Part shown: in pieces, positions 43,134 to 55,180 of the stretch
Numbering within the stretch: position 1 is the stretch's first letter
How the letters are laid out: the number at the start of each line of letters is the position of its first letter
Origin: Areca catechu
Taxonomy: Eukaryota > Streptophyta > Magnoliopsida > Arecales > Arecaceae
Direction of reading: 5' to 3'
Length of the DNA stretch: 64,000 nt
Assembly (NCBI GenBank): GCA_021397845.1
Contig: CM038043.1
Coordinates: 30,875,501 to 30,939,500 of the forward strand
Position numbers and translations under genes: made by a program
Notes under the pieces: model-generated
Seen by the model: the letters and a program-made list of their open reading frames with translations, nothing else
Told to the model about the DNA's origin: nothing
Databases searched by the model: none

Positions 43134-43898
43134 AGTCCCTTTGAAATTGTTCATGGATACAAGCCTCACACACCACTTGATCTGATTTCACTATTAGCCC
43201 ACACACACAAGTCTCTTGATGCACTTGCATATCATGTAAAGGACTTGCATAAAGAAATTCATGCCAAAATAACTTTAAGTAATGAAACTTATAAGAAGTT
43301 GGCTGATTCTTAAAGACGAGTCAAAACTTTTGTTGAGGGAGACTATGTAATGATTAGGTTATGGCCTGAACGGTTTGCTCCTGGAACCGTTAGAAAGTTA
43401 CATGCTAGAGGAGCTGGACCATTTAGAGTGGTGAAGAGAGTAGGGTCCAATGCCTATGTGCTTGAGTTGCCTTCAGAACTAGGCATTAGCTCCACTTTCA
43501 ACATTACAGACCTAGTAGAGTATAAAGAGCCAGCTGTGATTCCCAGTGAGCCTTTTGAGCCTAATCCTACTCTTGAGAGTGAACCCAACCCTGTGTGTCC
43601 ACCAACAAACTGGCCTGTGAGGAAAGAGCAGATTGAAAAGATCGTGGATGATCAGGTTATTTCTACTCGTAATCAAGGATACCAAAGATACCTGGTTCGC
43701 TGGCAAGGAAGGCCAGATTCTGATGACTCTTGGATCTCCCGAGAAGAATTACAAGAATTGGACCCAGACCTCTTGGAGAGATACCAGAGCCAACTTGATC
43801 CATACTCGACAGGGTCGAGTTCCTCCCACCCCGGGAGAATTGGTGCGGGCACCAGACTCAGAAGAAGACTTCAGGGCTCCATCTGGATCTCTGATTGA
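43134..43898 (+). pseudogene. pol: B' integrase C-terminus with chromodomain
   Basis: It reads SPFEIVHGYKPHTPLDLI, then the GPY/F module (GDYVMIRLWPERFAPGTVRK, GAGPFRVVKRV) and chromodomain (EQIEKIVDDQVISTRNQGY, RYLVRWQGRPDSDDSWISRE). A TAA near 43311 breaks it. From 43350 it is open into the LTR, stopping at 43898. The aromatic residues of the chromodomain cage region are kept (Y, W, W). Confidence 0.85.
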
Positions 43899-45690
43899 CC
43901 TTGCCCAAAGAATTAAGATTTTCTGGTTTTGTAATAAGGGTTGACTTGGTCAACTCAATTTTAGTCTTGAGTCTGTATTTCCCTGCAATTTAAATTTTGT
44001 TGAGTCATGTTGACTCAGTACAAGTCCTAGTAGTGGTCTAGGTCTTCTCCAGGTTGGTGCCACTTTTTTTTTCAGTCAAGTCAAGGTCCAGGGTGCCACA
44101 TTTTTTCTCCCAGGTCCAAGCAAGTGGGCGCCACACTCCCAGCCACACGCCGAGTCCAGGAGGTGCCACATCTCCATCCAATGTCTTTGGTCCCTACACC
44201 ACAAGAAGTAAGTTCCTTTTTTTCCTTGCACCACTTGGGAGAGAAATCCATCAAGATACCTCAATCCAAGGAGGAGCCAATTTCTTTCCAGATAAACCCA
44301 AGCCAGGATGGCAAGAATTTTTCTTGAAGAGATGATCAAGGAGGTGCCCCACAATGTTCCATAAAAATCCAAGTTATAAAAGGGAAGAGACCATGTCTTG
44401 GGGAGGAATTCAAGGAGGTTCCTAAAAGTTTCCAAAAGTGCCAAAGCCATGAAAGGAAGAAGCCTAAACTTGTGGAGCAAGACTAGGAGGTGTCCAAATG
44501 AGCCAAACCATGAAGGGAAAATCCTTGATTCATGGAGAGATACTAGGAGACACCCCCATAACCTGCCATTTGGAGCTGATTTTCAAGTTTTCTTGGAGTT
44601 TTTGGGCTGCCCACTCATGGAAGGAGTCTTGGAAAGAGAATTTGATGCCTAAAGTGTGGGTTAGTCCTATTAGTCCCACATGGAAAATGTATAAAATTTT
44701 ATTTCTTTATTATGTCTATATATTCAACTCTATGTAACTCTTGAATTTAATGATGAATGAAATCAATTTCTGTGTGAGCAACTTTGTGTTTCTCTCTTCC
44801 GCACTTGTATTCAAGTGTTGAGCTCCGTGAGGGAGTAAATCCGGGTTCCCTAGGAACCTTGAGGAGGTGTGAGATCTCCAACCCCAAAACCCTACCAAAA
44901 CCCTAGGTTAGCCACTTCAATTCCAAACCCTAGCCACCCATCATCTTCTTCATTCCACCAATCATCCAAACCCTAATCTACCTCATCATCTCTGGCCCCT
45001 CTCTTCCAAGTAGAGGCCGACCACCAGCATCCAGGTCCAGATCGGCTACTTTGAATATAGAGCAAATCCCAGAGGAAGTCATATCAGCATCCAGGAAAAT
45101 CAGGATTTCAGCAACATCAATTTTTCAAGTTCTTCTTATCTGGTAAATCCTTTCTTTGAGTATCTGGTTCCTTAACTTGTTCTTCTTCTTTCCCAGATCC
45201 TGAGTTCAGGAGAAGCCAACTCTGCCAAAGGACCAGTATTGGAGGATCCATTACGAAGATATCTGAATCCGAGGATCCAATAACCTGCTCGAGAGAGTCC
45301 TTCTACCAAACTCTGTGAAGATCACTGCCTGGTAAATAACCCTTCCCTTCTCTTTATTTCTGTCATGTTGAAAGTTCAGAGTGAAACCCTAGGTCTGGGA
45401 GTCTCTCAACACCCAGCGATCCTTTACTCCTGAACTACTCTGATAATCTAGTTTCTTTGAATTGTGCTTTCAATTATTATATAGTTTCTTTCAACATTAG
45501 TTTATCTTTCCTTTGAGTCAAAGCTGACTTCTTAAAATATAAAAAAAAAATATTAATTTTAATTTGCTTCCGCATTCCACATATTCGTTCTGCATCATTT
45601 TTGGTTTCAGAGCATTCGTTCTGCATCATTTTTGGTATCAGAGCTTTCGTTCTGCATCATTTTTGGTATCAGAGCTTCCATTCTGCATCA
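43841..45690 (+). repeat. LTR shared by B' and B (1850 bp)
   Basis: It starts TGGTGCGGGCACCA and ends at the fourth GCATCA of the repeated junction. It serves as 3' LTR of B' and 5' LTR of B. TATAAAA occurs near 44690. It is about 29 bp longer than the right LTR, close to one 31-bp unit. Confidence 0.85.
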
Positions 45691-45706
45691 TTTTTGGTAT
45701 CAGAGC
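45583..45706 (+). repeat. Four-fold repeat of LTR end plus primer-binding site
   Basis: A 31-bp unit made of TTCTGCATCA (LTR end) plus TTTTTGGTATCAGAGC (PBS) occurs at 45583-45613, 45614-45644, 45645-45675 and 45676-45706. The first has GGTTTCAGAGC, one change in the PBS. Only the last borders the leader. Element A has a single copy. Confidence 0.9.
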
Positions 45707-46597
45707 CCTGTCTAGGGTTTCTGACTTGCTTGCATGTTTTGAGTGTCTCTCTTTTTTACTTTGTCTGCTCGAAGTAGACTCCCCAGGACGTCCGGTCCTA
45801 GGAACGAAGCGAGGTGCAAGCCTCCTCTTCCCATTCCACGGGGTGTTCCTAGGGCGTGTAGGGGATCCGCTGGGTTACAACTTCGTAGCAGGAATTGTAA
45901 ACGGGAGAAGCATTCTAGTTTCAGTCTGTAACTACCCTGTTGTAGGAATTGTTTCTCATTATAGGTAATTCCAAATTGCATGATTTTTATTTTGCTGGAA
46001 CTAGCATAATTGAAACTATTTTACATAATTTTATTGTACTTTATTGGTTTCTGTGAAATTTCTGAGAGTTAAATTACAGCAATTCTGTTTCTATGTTTCT
46101 GCAATTCAATTTTTTTTGAGTGATCATCTCCTAACTCATCTTAAGGGCAATTGAGTATCTAAGATAAGGGGAGGAGTTGATAACCTCTTCTTAGCCCAAA
46201 ACCACCACACATTCATTCGATCCTAAGCCTAATTTTAAAATTTATTAGACTTAATTTGCCCTAGTGGGCTAGGGACACCAACAAGTCGGGTCTAGGCTAG
46301 TGTTGAGTCAGTTTGTCTAGTTACTCTGTGTGTGCTTTATACTCAGTGTCTAGAATGATGGTTCAGGGATTCTATCCCGAAGGGCTTGTGTGCTGGTCCG
46401 CCTACCTGGCCAATCACTGATTGGTGTCTAGGTTTGGCATTTAGGGACCTAACACTCTCCTTACACCTGCCTGGCTGAGTCCCGAGTTACTACAGGCTAG
46501 CTTGCCACTCTGATTGGGCATCTAGTTTGGACTCTAGGTCTAGTGAGCCAGTAGTCGCTTTAGTCTAGTCACATTCTGTGTGCTTGCTTGCATCATC
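45707..46597 (+). promoter_or_regulatory. Leader of element B with conserved hairpins
   Basis: It is colinear with A's leader and has no gene. The palindromes CCCTAG-TGGG-CTAGGG (near 46259-46275) and CCAATC-ACT-GATTGG (near 46410-46424) are conserved. Confidence 0.6.
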
Positions 46598-47782
46598 ATG
46601 TCCACCCGGAACGGAGTACCCTCCCAACCTGATCAAATCCAACCTGATTTAGAGGCCATGGTTAGAACTCTTACCAAAAGTATGAACCAATTGAGTCAGG
46701 ATATGACTGCTACCGTTGCCCAGTTTAAGGAACAAGTCCATGAGGATCTTACCCAGCTTAGGGATCGAGTCCAAGTACTTGGGGAACTTAGACATCAGAA
46801 TTGGACTCCTGACCCAGATTTTAATGTGCCTCAACCTCACCCACACCAGGAGCCTAGGAGGACCTTATACCGTGATCCCGAGCATAACCCTAGGAAGCCT
46901 AACCATGATATCTATAGTGTGGATCGTGTCTATGAGAGGTCCTTACAATATTCTAGACCAGTCACTCAACAACCCAAGTCTTCTAGATCAAACCATTTAG
47001 ATCCACACCCATGCCCAAGTAAGGTCTCTACTAGCTTGAAATCCAGTGTGACCAAGGTTCACATATCGCAAGAATGTTGGTTTTGTGGAGAAAGAGGTCA
47101 TAAATCTAGTCAGTGCCCATGCATAGGACTGGCTTGTGCATAGCTAAGTGGTAAGAATCCTAAGGATGACATTAATGAGGGAGAACCCAAGCCTACCAAT
47201 GAGGAAGAAAGGTTAGGTATGACAAGCCCAGAATCAGTTGACCCGATTACCACTGACCCGAAACCCATTAAAGATGGCATCGAGGAAGTATATGATGCTG
47301 GCTTGAGTCTAGTTGATGAATATGAGGGGGAAGAACTTGAAGAATGTGACATCGATACTATTGGTTCCTTACTTGAGGAGACCTTGGAGAGCAACCAAGT
47401 GGTAGGACCTAGTTCAGAAATTCAAGAGATTTGTGAGAACCAGACTCCTTTAGTCAAATACCCCCAGGAAGAACTCATAGTGTTAGCCCGAGCTATCAGT
47501 TCGTATCCTCTAATGACAGTCATTCCCCAAGTACTAATTGAAGATCTTTGCACTAAACTGTTTAAGTTTGCCCACCCAATGGTAGATCCTCTCCTTAGGA
47601 TGACTGAATCAAGCCTCTTACAATTGGACCTTGTCCCATGCCCAGCCACTAAGGTCTCTCCCGTAATCTCAGTTGAACATCCTTCTCTTGAGCGGATTGA
47701 TTCACCCAGTCCTGTAGAAGTCCTCCTTATGACCCCAGACCCCTTCCTTCGCATGACTGACCTACCCTTCTATAGAGTATAA
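46598..47782 (+). pseudogene. gag: Element B gag remnant fused to the acidic region
   Basis: The N-terminus MSTRNGVPSQPDQIQPDLEA matches A. The Gag core present in A is deleted. The frame passes to a zinc knuckle CWFCGERGHKSSQC (about 47074-47115), a stop TAG at 47141-47143, then in the same frame the acidic region with LSLVDEYEGEELEECD (about 47303-47350), ending at 47782. The conserved C-terminal motif (FATYFWKTLWHLLGTH) lies further on at 48163-48270 in another frame. So B lacks the core but keeps the knuckle, the reverse of A. Confidence 0.82.
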
Positions 47783-48484
47783 CTTTTCGCACCCATATGT
47801 CAAATTTCAAGTCTTGAGGTCATCATCCATAGGCCCTTCCATGAATCATTCTTTAATCCAGTTCTTGAGAAAATGGATCATTATTTGCTTAGAGAACAAA
47901 CCTTAACTGTTGCAATCACATGTCCTAGGCTACTTCTCGAACCATCTCTTGATCCATTCCTAGGAGTAGCAAACTTTTCCTTTTGTAAGGATGACCAGTA
48001 GACACTCATAGATCGCCATTCAAACCTTCAGGTCACCACCTTTAGTCAATAGGTAATTCGAGACTCCACCTCATATTTCCTCCCTTTCTCTAGGACTTCC
48101 AATGCTTCTTACACCATCCAAGTATACTTTGTCGAAGTCTTTAGAGTGAACCACGTGTCAGAACCTATTAGGTTTGCCACCTACTTCTGGAAGACCTTAT
48201 GGCACCTACTAGGCACCCATGATAAGTTTTCATGCTCAGCATGCCATCCTCCGACCCAAGGTCAAACCTAGAGAGCCGTAGTTTGTTAGGTTTAGACCTA
48301 GGGTTCCTTTGGAATAAAGTCCATTCTTTAGGAATACGTCGTCAGTCTAATTTAGTTTTTCTTGACCCTTTACTAGGCTTTGGCTCAGATTTTGATTTGA
48401 TTGAGAGCACCAGGAATTGGGATTTGTATTTGGTCTGGGGCTAAAATTGCATTCAATATTTCGATCAATAGGTCTATAGGCTAG
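47783..48484 (+). other. Spacer and frame-shifted accessory C-terminus in B
   Basis: It includes the accessory motif at about 48163-48270 out of frame and the common spacer also found in A. No protease, RT or integrase core is present. Confidence 0.6.
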
Positions 48485-49249
48485 AGTCCCTTTGAAATTG
48501 TTCATGGATACAAGCCTCACACACCACTTGATCTGATTTTACTATTAGCCCACACACACAAGTCTCTTGATGCACTTGCATAGCATGTAAAGGACTTGCA
48601 TAAAGAAATTCATGCCAAAATAACTTTAAGTAATGAAACTTATAAGAAGTTGGCTGATTCTCAAAGGCGAGTCAAAACTTTTGTTGAGGGAGACTATGTA
48701 ATGATTAGGTTAAGGCCTGAATGGTTTCCTCCTGGAACCATTAGAAAGTTACATGCTAGAGGAGCTGGACCATTTAGAGTGGTGAAGAGAGTAGGGTCCA
48801 ATGCCTATGTGCTCGAGTTGCCTTCAAAACTAGGCATTAACTCCACTTTCAACATTACAGACCTAGTAGAGTATAGAGAGCCAGCTGTGATTCCCAGTGA
48901 GCCTTTTGAGCCTAATCCTTCTCTTGAGAGTGAACCCAACCCTGTGTGTCCACCAACAAACTGGCCTATGAGGAAAGAGCAGATTGAAAAGATCCTGGAT
49001 GATCAGGTTATTTCTACTCGTAATCGAGGATACCAAAGATACCTGGTCCACTGGCAAGGAAGGCCAGATTCTGATGACTCTTGGATCTCCCGAGAAGAAT
49101 TACAAGAATTGGACCCAGACCTCTTGGAGAGATACCAGAGCCAACTTGATCCATACTCGATAGGGTCGAGTTCCTCCCACCCCGGGAGAATTGGTGTGGG
49201 CACCAGACTCAGAAGAAGACTTCAGGGCTCCATCTGGATCTCTGATTGA
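48485..49249 (+). pseudogene. pol: Element B integrase C-terminus with chromodomain
   Basis: From SPFEIVHGYKPHTPLDLI the frame meets one TAG near 48581 and is then open through LHKEIHAKITLSNETYKKLA, the GPY/F module and chromodomain (RYLVHWQGRPDSDDSWISRE) to a stop 58 bases inside the 3' LTR. It is the most complete copy of this tail in the window. Confidence 0.87.
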
Positions 49250-51012
49250 CCTTGCTGAAGAATTAGGGTTTTATGGTTTTGTAATAAGGGTTGACTTAGT
49301 CAACTCAATTTTAGTCTTGAGTCTGTATTTTCCTGTAATTTAAATTTTGTTGAGTCATGTTGACTCAGTACAAGTCCTAGTAGTGGTCTAGGTCTTCTCC
49401 AGGTTGGTGCCACTTTTTTTTTCAGTCAAGTCAAGGTCCAGGGTGCCACATTTTTTCTCCCAGGCCCAAGCAAGTGGGCGCCACACTCCCAGCCACATGC
49501 CAGAGTCCAGGAGGCGCCACATCTCCATCCAGTGTCTTTGGTCCCTATACCACAAGAAGTAAGTTCCTTTTTTTTCTTGCACCACTTGGGTGAGAAATCC
49601 ATCAAGATACCTCAATCCAAGGAGGAGCCAATTTCTTTCCAGATAAGCCCAAGCCAGGATGGCAAGAATTTTTCTTGAAGAGAGGATCAAGGAGGTGCCC
49701 CACAATGTTCCATAAAAATCCAAGTTATAAAAGGGAAGAGAGCATGTCTTGGGGAGGAATTCAAGGAGGTTCCCAAAAGTTTCCAAAAGTGCCAAAGCCA
49801 TGAAAGGAAGAAGCCTAAACTTATGGAGCAAGACTAGAAGGTGTCCAAATGAGCCAAACCATGAAGGGAAAATCCTTGATTCATGGAGAGATACTAGGAG
49901 ACACCCCCATAACCTGCCATTTGGAGCTGATTTTCAAGTTTTCTTGGAGTTTTTGGGCTGCCCACTCATGGAAGGAGTCTTAGGAAGAGAATTTGATGCC
50001 TAAAGTGTGGGTTAGTCCTATTAGTCCCACATGGGAAATGTATAAAATTTTATTTCTTTATTATGTCTATATATTCAACTCTATGTAACTCTTGAATTTA
50101 ATGATGAATGAAATCAATTTCTGTGTGAGCAACTTTGTGTTTCTCTCTTCCGCACTTGTATTCAAGTGTTGAGCTCCATGAGGGAGTAAATCTGGGTTCC
50201 CTAGGAACCTTGAGGAGGTGTGAGATATCCAACCCCAAAACCCTACCAAAACCCTAGGTTAGCCACTTCAATTCCAAACCCTAGCCGCCCATCATCTTCT
50301 TCATTCCACCAATCATCCAAACCCTAATCTACCTCATCATCTCCGGCCCCTCTCTTCAAAGTAGAGGCCGACCACCAGCATCCAGGTCTAGATCGGCTAC
50401 TTTGAATACAAAGCAAATCCCAGAGGAAATCAGATCAGCATCCAGGAGAATCAGGATTTCAGCAACATCAATTTTTTAAGTTCTTCTTATCTGGTAAATC
50501 TTTTCTTTGAGTATCTGGTTCCTTAACTTGTTCTTCTTCTTTCCCAGATCCTGAGTTCAGGAGAAGCCAACTCTGCCAAAGGACCAGTATTGGAGGATCC
50601 ATTGCAAAGATATCCGAATCCGAGGATCCAACAATCTGCTCGAGAGAGTCCTTCCACCAAACTCTGTGAAGATCACTGCCTGGTACATAACCCTTCCCTT
50701 CTCTTTATTTCTGTCCTGTTGAAAGTTCAAAGCGAAACCCTAGGTCTTAGAGTTTCTCAACCCCCAGCGATCCTTTACTCCTGAACTACTCTGATAATCT
50801 AGTTTCTTTGAATTATGCTTTCAATTATTATATAGTTTCTTTCAACATTAGTTTATCTTTCCTTTGAGTCAAATCCGACTTCTTAAAATATATATAAAAA
50901 AAAAATTAATTTTAATTTTCTTTCGCATTCCACATATTCGTTCTACATCATTTTTTGTTTCAGAGCATTCGTTCTGCATCATTTTTGGTATCAGAGCTTC
51001 CGTTCTGCATCA
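49192..51012 (+). repeat. 3' LTR of element B (1821 bp)
   Basis: It starts TGGTGTGGGCACCA and ends TTCTGCATCA at 51012. Two PBS-bearing 31-bp units (50936-50966, 50967-50997) lie inside it, so the array has become part of the LTR. Confidence 0.85.
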
Positions 51013-51720
51013 TGTTGTCTCCTGTGCAAGTGGTGACTGATGTCCAACTCCTATGGGATGCCTGCCGGGCACTACAGAGGCATGAGGCCCACCACCACTG
51101 AGAAAGGGACAGGCCCGGGGTCAGACCAACCGGGCCTGGGAGATGGAAGTCCATCTAGCTAGCACCCAGGCCAGGGTAACGGAGCTAGAGAACAAGGTGG
51201 CCGAGCTCAAGGCAGCCCTGACTAAGGAGAAGGGAGCCAGCTCCTGCCAAGCTGAAGAGATGGCTACTTTTGTTGTGGAGGTTTCCAACCTAGAAGGGAG
51301 GGTGCAGACCCTCCAGGCTCAGTTGGAGGAGGAGGTGGCCCAAGCTGTGATGGCAGTTGAGAAGGCGATGGCAGCCATCGTGCTGATGGAGATGGCCAAG
51401 AAAGAAGCTACCAAGGCCATCCCCAAATTCATGGCATCCTAGGCCTTCAAGGATGAGGTTGCCGAGGCCATCCTAGACTCCTTCCACCAGGGGTTCAGGG
51501 ACTTTAAAAATAAGGCCATGCACTTCTACAGGCTGAAGGGGCTGGACAACATTCAGCCTTCTCTCCCATTTTCTGGGTAGCCAAGCATGCCCACGATCAA
51601 GGTGGAATCGGAGCCGGAGGAGGCCAAAGTTAAGGTTGGATCTGGGGCCAACCAGGATGCCCCTCAGCCAGCCAAAGTCACTCGCCGGCCTGGGAAGGAG
51701 CTGGCAATTGATGTATAGAT
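51013..51720 (+). pseudogene. Tat element D antisense ORF, C-terminal coiled-coil part
   Basis: This lies on the strand opposite to D. The frame 51143-51442 reads STQARVTELENKVAELKAAL and VSNLEGRVQTLQAQLEEEVA, a clear coiled coil. After a stop at 51440-51442 it continues AFKDEVAEAILDSFHQGFRD and an acidic, Pro-rich end (ESEPEEAKVKV...PGKELAIDV, stop near 51718). It corresponds to the E antisense ORF at 17746-18530. The N-terminal half is absent, replaced by element B. The function is unknown. Confidence 0.72.
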
Positions 51721-52130
51721 TTTCCTCCTTTTTGCTTTTGTACTTAGATTTTGGAAGGTCTCCCGGCTTGTCGGGAGCCTTCATAGGGTGTAAAAAGAAT
51801 TTCAGTAATGAAGACATCCCTCTTATATAATTGTTGTTCCTCACTTAGTTCTTCTTTCTCTCCTTTTCCTTTTTTTTTTGAAGTACTTCCAGGAACATCT
51901 TCAAAGTGTACGAGGGATTCATTTTTGTTGTGAGAAAACAGGCTGATTAGACCAACAAATTTAGTATGGTCTTACTCTTTTTTCCTATCAATTCCTTTGT
52001 GGAAGCCTTCCCCAGGCCCTAGTGACTTTAGATTTGCTCTAAGGCCTTAGGATCGGTATGAAGGCTCCCAAGGACACTTCGCTTTCACCCATTCAATCTT
52101 GAAACCCTGCAAGCCTAGGTGCAAGATTCC
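51721..52130. other. Non-coding 3' region of D
   Basis: No gene is seen. It is a T-rich stretch following the antisense ORF, probably its 3' end. Confidence 0.4.
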
Positions 52131-53260
52131 TGGATCTTCTTGCCCTGCCAAGCTATAAGTCAAGCGACAGATGGTGGGATTTTAGGAGTCTCCCAATTGA
52201 CATCCCCAGACTGTGAGCGAGGCGACTGAGCATTAGATCTTCAAAGCTTCTATGGCTCTTGGGTTTGATAGGCCATGCTATGAGTCAAGCAATAGATGGA
52301 TAGACTTTTGGAGTCTCCCGGCTGACATCTCCAGACTGTAAGCAAGGCGGTTAAGCGCAGGGCTTCGTAAGTTTCCTGGCTTGAATGTGCTGAACTGTAA
52401 GTCAAGCAGTACTTTTGGAGTCTCCTAGCTGACATCTCCGGACTGTAAGGCAGAGAGACTTCTTGATTTGCTAGGCTATGAGTCAAGCGATAGATGGTGG
52501 GACTTCTAGGGTTTCCTGTCTGACATCTCCAGACCGTGAGCAAGGTAGAGAGACTTCTTGATTTGCTAGGCTGTGAGTCAAGCGATAGATGGTCGAACTT
52601 CTGGGATCTCCTAGCTAACATCTCCGAATTATGAGCAAGGTAGTTGAGTGCGGGGCTTCGTAAGTTTTCTGGCTTGGAGGTGCCAAACTGTGAGTCAAGC
52701 ATAGATGGCGAGGCTTCTGGAGTCTCCCAGCTGACATCTCCAAACTGTGAGTAAGGTGAAAAGACTTCTTGATTTGCCAGACTGTGAGTCAAGTGATAAA
52801 TGGCGGGACTTCTAGGGTCTCCTAGCTGACATCTCCAAACTGTGAGCAAGGTAGTTGAGTACGTTGCTTCATAAGTTTTCCAGCTTAGAAGTGTCGAACT
52901 ATGAGTCAAGCGATAGATTACGGGACTTCTAGAGTTTTCCAGTTGACATCTCCGGACTGTGAGTAAGGCAGTTTAGTGCGGGGCTTCGTAAATTTCCCAG
53001 CTTGAAGTGTAAGTTTCCTAGCTTGAGGTGCGGGGCTTCATAAGTTTCCCAGCTTGAGGTGTTGGGCTTCGTAAGTTTCTCAGCTTAAGAGTGCGGGGCT
53101 TTGTACGTTTCCTAGCTTGAGGTACAGGGCTTCGTAAGTTTTCTAGCTTAAGAGTGCGGGGCTTTGTAAGTTCCCTGACTTAAGAGTGTGGGGCTTCGTA
53201 AGTTTTCCAGCTTAAGAGTACTGGGCTTTGTAAGTTTTCTCGGTTTTGCTCACCAGACTT
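52130..53260 (-). repeat. Degenerate tandem repeats in the 3' region of D
   Basis: Irregular repeats contain CTGTGAGTCAAGCGATAGAT, CTGACATCTCCAGACTGTGA and GGGGCTTCGTAAGTTTCC, the last with a period of about 30 bp at 52975-53260. They are the counterparts of the 30-bp array of E at 17021-17314, on the opposite strand. The ORF on the minus strand here (52909-52250) is a repeat artefact. Confidence 0.78.
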
Positions 53261-53389
53261 GGAGTCAAACAAAAAAGTTCCTACACAAGTGAAAGACAAG
53301 GTTCCACCCAAAAAGGAACTTTAATGATTAGAAAGAAGTCTTACATTATTGGTAGTACATCCTCAAGTTGCTGGCATTCTAGGTTCACG

Positions 53390-54660
53390 TGAATTGGACA
53401 CCGTCGAGTCCGGTGAGGTAGTAGGCTCCTCCTGGTAGGGCCTTGACCACCTTGTATGGGCCTTCCCAATTCGAGGAGAGTTTCTTGCACTCTCCCGATT
53501 AGGATGCTTCTGCTCGCTTGAGGATAAGATCACCTGGGCGGAACACCTTAGGCCTCTTGTGGGAATTGTAGTAGCATGCCACTCGCTACCGGTAGGCTGC
53601 CATCCAAAGTTGGGCCTTGTCTCTCATCTCATCCAGTAAATCCAGGTTGAGGAGACAGGCTGGATTTGCGACTTCATCATATTGCTCTACCCATAGTATG
53701 GGTAGGCCAAGTTCCACTAGAATTATGACTTTAGTGCCGAAGATCAGGTTGAAGGGCATCTCGCCGATAGCCATGAGGGGTGTAGTGTGGTAGGCCCACA
53801 ACACACTGGGCAATTTTTTGGCCCATCAACCCTTGGCTTCATCCAGCCTCGTGCGGAGCTCTTGCAAGATGGTTCGTTAGTCACCTTGGCCTCACCGTTG
53901 GTCTGAGGGTGAGATACCAAAGTGAAACGATGACGAATACCGAGGTTGGTGCAAAACTCCTCGAAAACCTGGTTGTCGAACTGCCTCCCGTTATCGATGA
54001 TGATCAAGTGCGAAAGGCCAAATTGGCAGATTACAGACTTCCAGAAGAAGGATCGGACCTTCACCTCTATTATTCGGGCCAAAGGTTCGGTCTCGATCCA
54101 CTTGGTGAAGTAGTCGATGGTCATAATCAAGAATTTCTATGACCAGATGCAGTAGGGAAGAGACCTAAGATGTCCATTCCCCACTAGGCGAATGGCCACG
54201 AAGTTGATAACTGGGAGAGTGGGGCTACCGACTACCGCTGGATGTGGGCATGACATTGACAGCGGTCACACTTCCTCACAAAGTCAACAGCATCTTCTCA
54301 CATCGTCTCCGAAAAATATTATTGCCGGATTACCTTGTAGGCCAAGGTCCTGCCCCCTACATGATTGCCACAGATGACTTTGTGTGTTTCTTGGAGCATG
54401 TAGGCGACTTTTAAGGACTTCAAACACTTTAGCAGGGGTAAGAGTAGGACCTCCAGTATAGCTGCCCGTCCATCATCACATAACGCGCAGCCTTCTTCTT
54501 AAGCAGGCAGCTTCCTTTTGATCTTCAGGCAGGGCACCAATGGTGATATACTTGATGTAGGGATCCATCCAGTTGACTTCAGAGGTGACTTGCCAAACTT
54601 CGGCTGCAAATCCATAGCTGGGGGCCTCGAGATACTCGATGAAGGGACATCCCAGCAATG
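53390..54660 (-). pseudogene. pol: Element D integrase
   Basis: Read leftward: linker and zinc module (54658-54250, broken), then the catalytic core with MDILGLFP and the first Asp (near 54170). Next are TIDYFTKWIETEPLARIIEV, the second Asp in IIIDNGRQFDN, and HPQTNGEAKV, where the catalytic Glu is replaced by Lys (E has Glu). The core ends with MPSVLWAYHTTPLMAIGEMP and a C-terminal module to about 53390. Stops and frameshifts are present. The Glu-to-Lys change alone would inactivate it. Confidence 0.85.
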
Positions 54661-54779
54661 ACTCTAGTAGGATGGCCAGTCTGGAGAGGATGTCAGCCTG
54701 GGCATTCTCCGCTCAAGGAATGTGGAAAATTCTGAAGTGCTAGAGGTTTTCCATGTATGAGTATACCTTGTCCAGGTAC

Positions 54780-55175
54780 TTTGCCATCATGGATCCCGAG
54801 CCTCATACTCGTCTAAGACTTGGCCCACCACTAGCTGGGAGTCAGTGAAGAACTTTAGCCTCTTGACACCCAGCTTGTGGGATATTTTTAGACCCGAGAG
54901 GAGTGCCTTATACTCAGCTTGATTATTGGTCGCCTTGAATAGAAACCTTAATGCATACTCCGTGATGACACCATCGGGGTTGGCAAGGATGAGGCCAGCT
55001 CCGCTCCTTCCAGTGTTGGATGCACCATCGACATGGAGTATCCACATCATCTCTTCCAAGGTTGGGTTCGGCCCAGGCTCGGCTTGCCAGCCCTCCACCT
55101 CCGGGTCTTCATCTACCTAGGTGCATTCCACCAGAAAGTTGGCTAGGACCTGGGCCTTCTGTGCCGATCGTGAGC
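54780..55175 (-). pseudogene. pol: Element D second (archaeal-type) RNase H
   Basis: It has WILHVDGASNTGRSGAGLIL, AEYKALLSGLKISHKLGV and FTDSQLVVGQV with all three acidic residues. A stop precedes it near 55119. Upstream, the end of the first RNase H is split by element C at 55180. Confidence 0.85.
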
Positions 55176-55180
55176 GATAG

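Larger units (their letters stand above)
42613..51012 (+). mobile_element. Chromodomain gypsy element B with an extra partial copy B'
   Basis: The order is partial internal sequence (42613-43840), LTR (43841-45690), full internal region (45691-49191), LTR (49192-51012). The leading partial copy matches the 3' end of the internal region (from about 47966). This is an internal-LTR-internal-LTR array, as expected from recombination between two copies sharing one LTR. It lacks protease, RT, RNase H and integrase core, like A. No target duplication can be read because the left end is partial. Confidence 0.85.

Noticed and set aside
45583..45706. tRNA-like sequences
   Set aside because: Only the 12-base initiator tRNA-Met complement is present in each unit; no cloverleaf. 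These are primer-binding sites.
52250..52909. 219-codon minus-strand frame
   Set aside because: It follows the irregular tandem repeats of D's 3' region; its repeated Ser/Leu words mirror the DNA repeat and match no protein I know.
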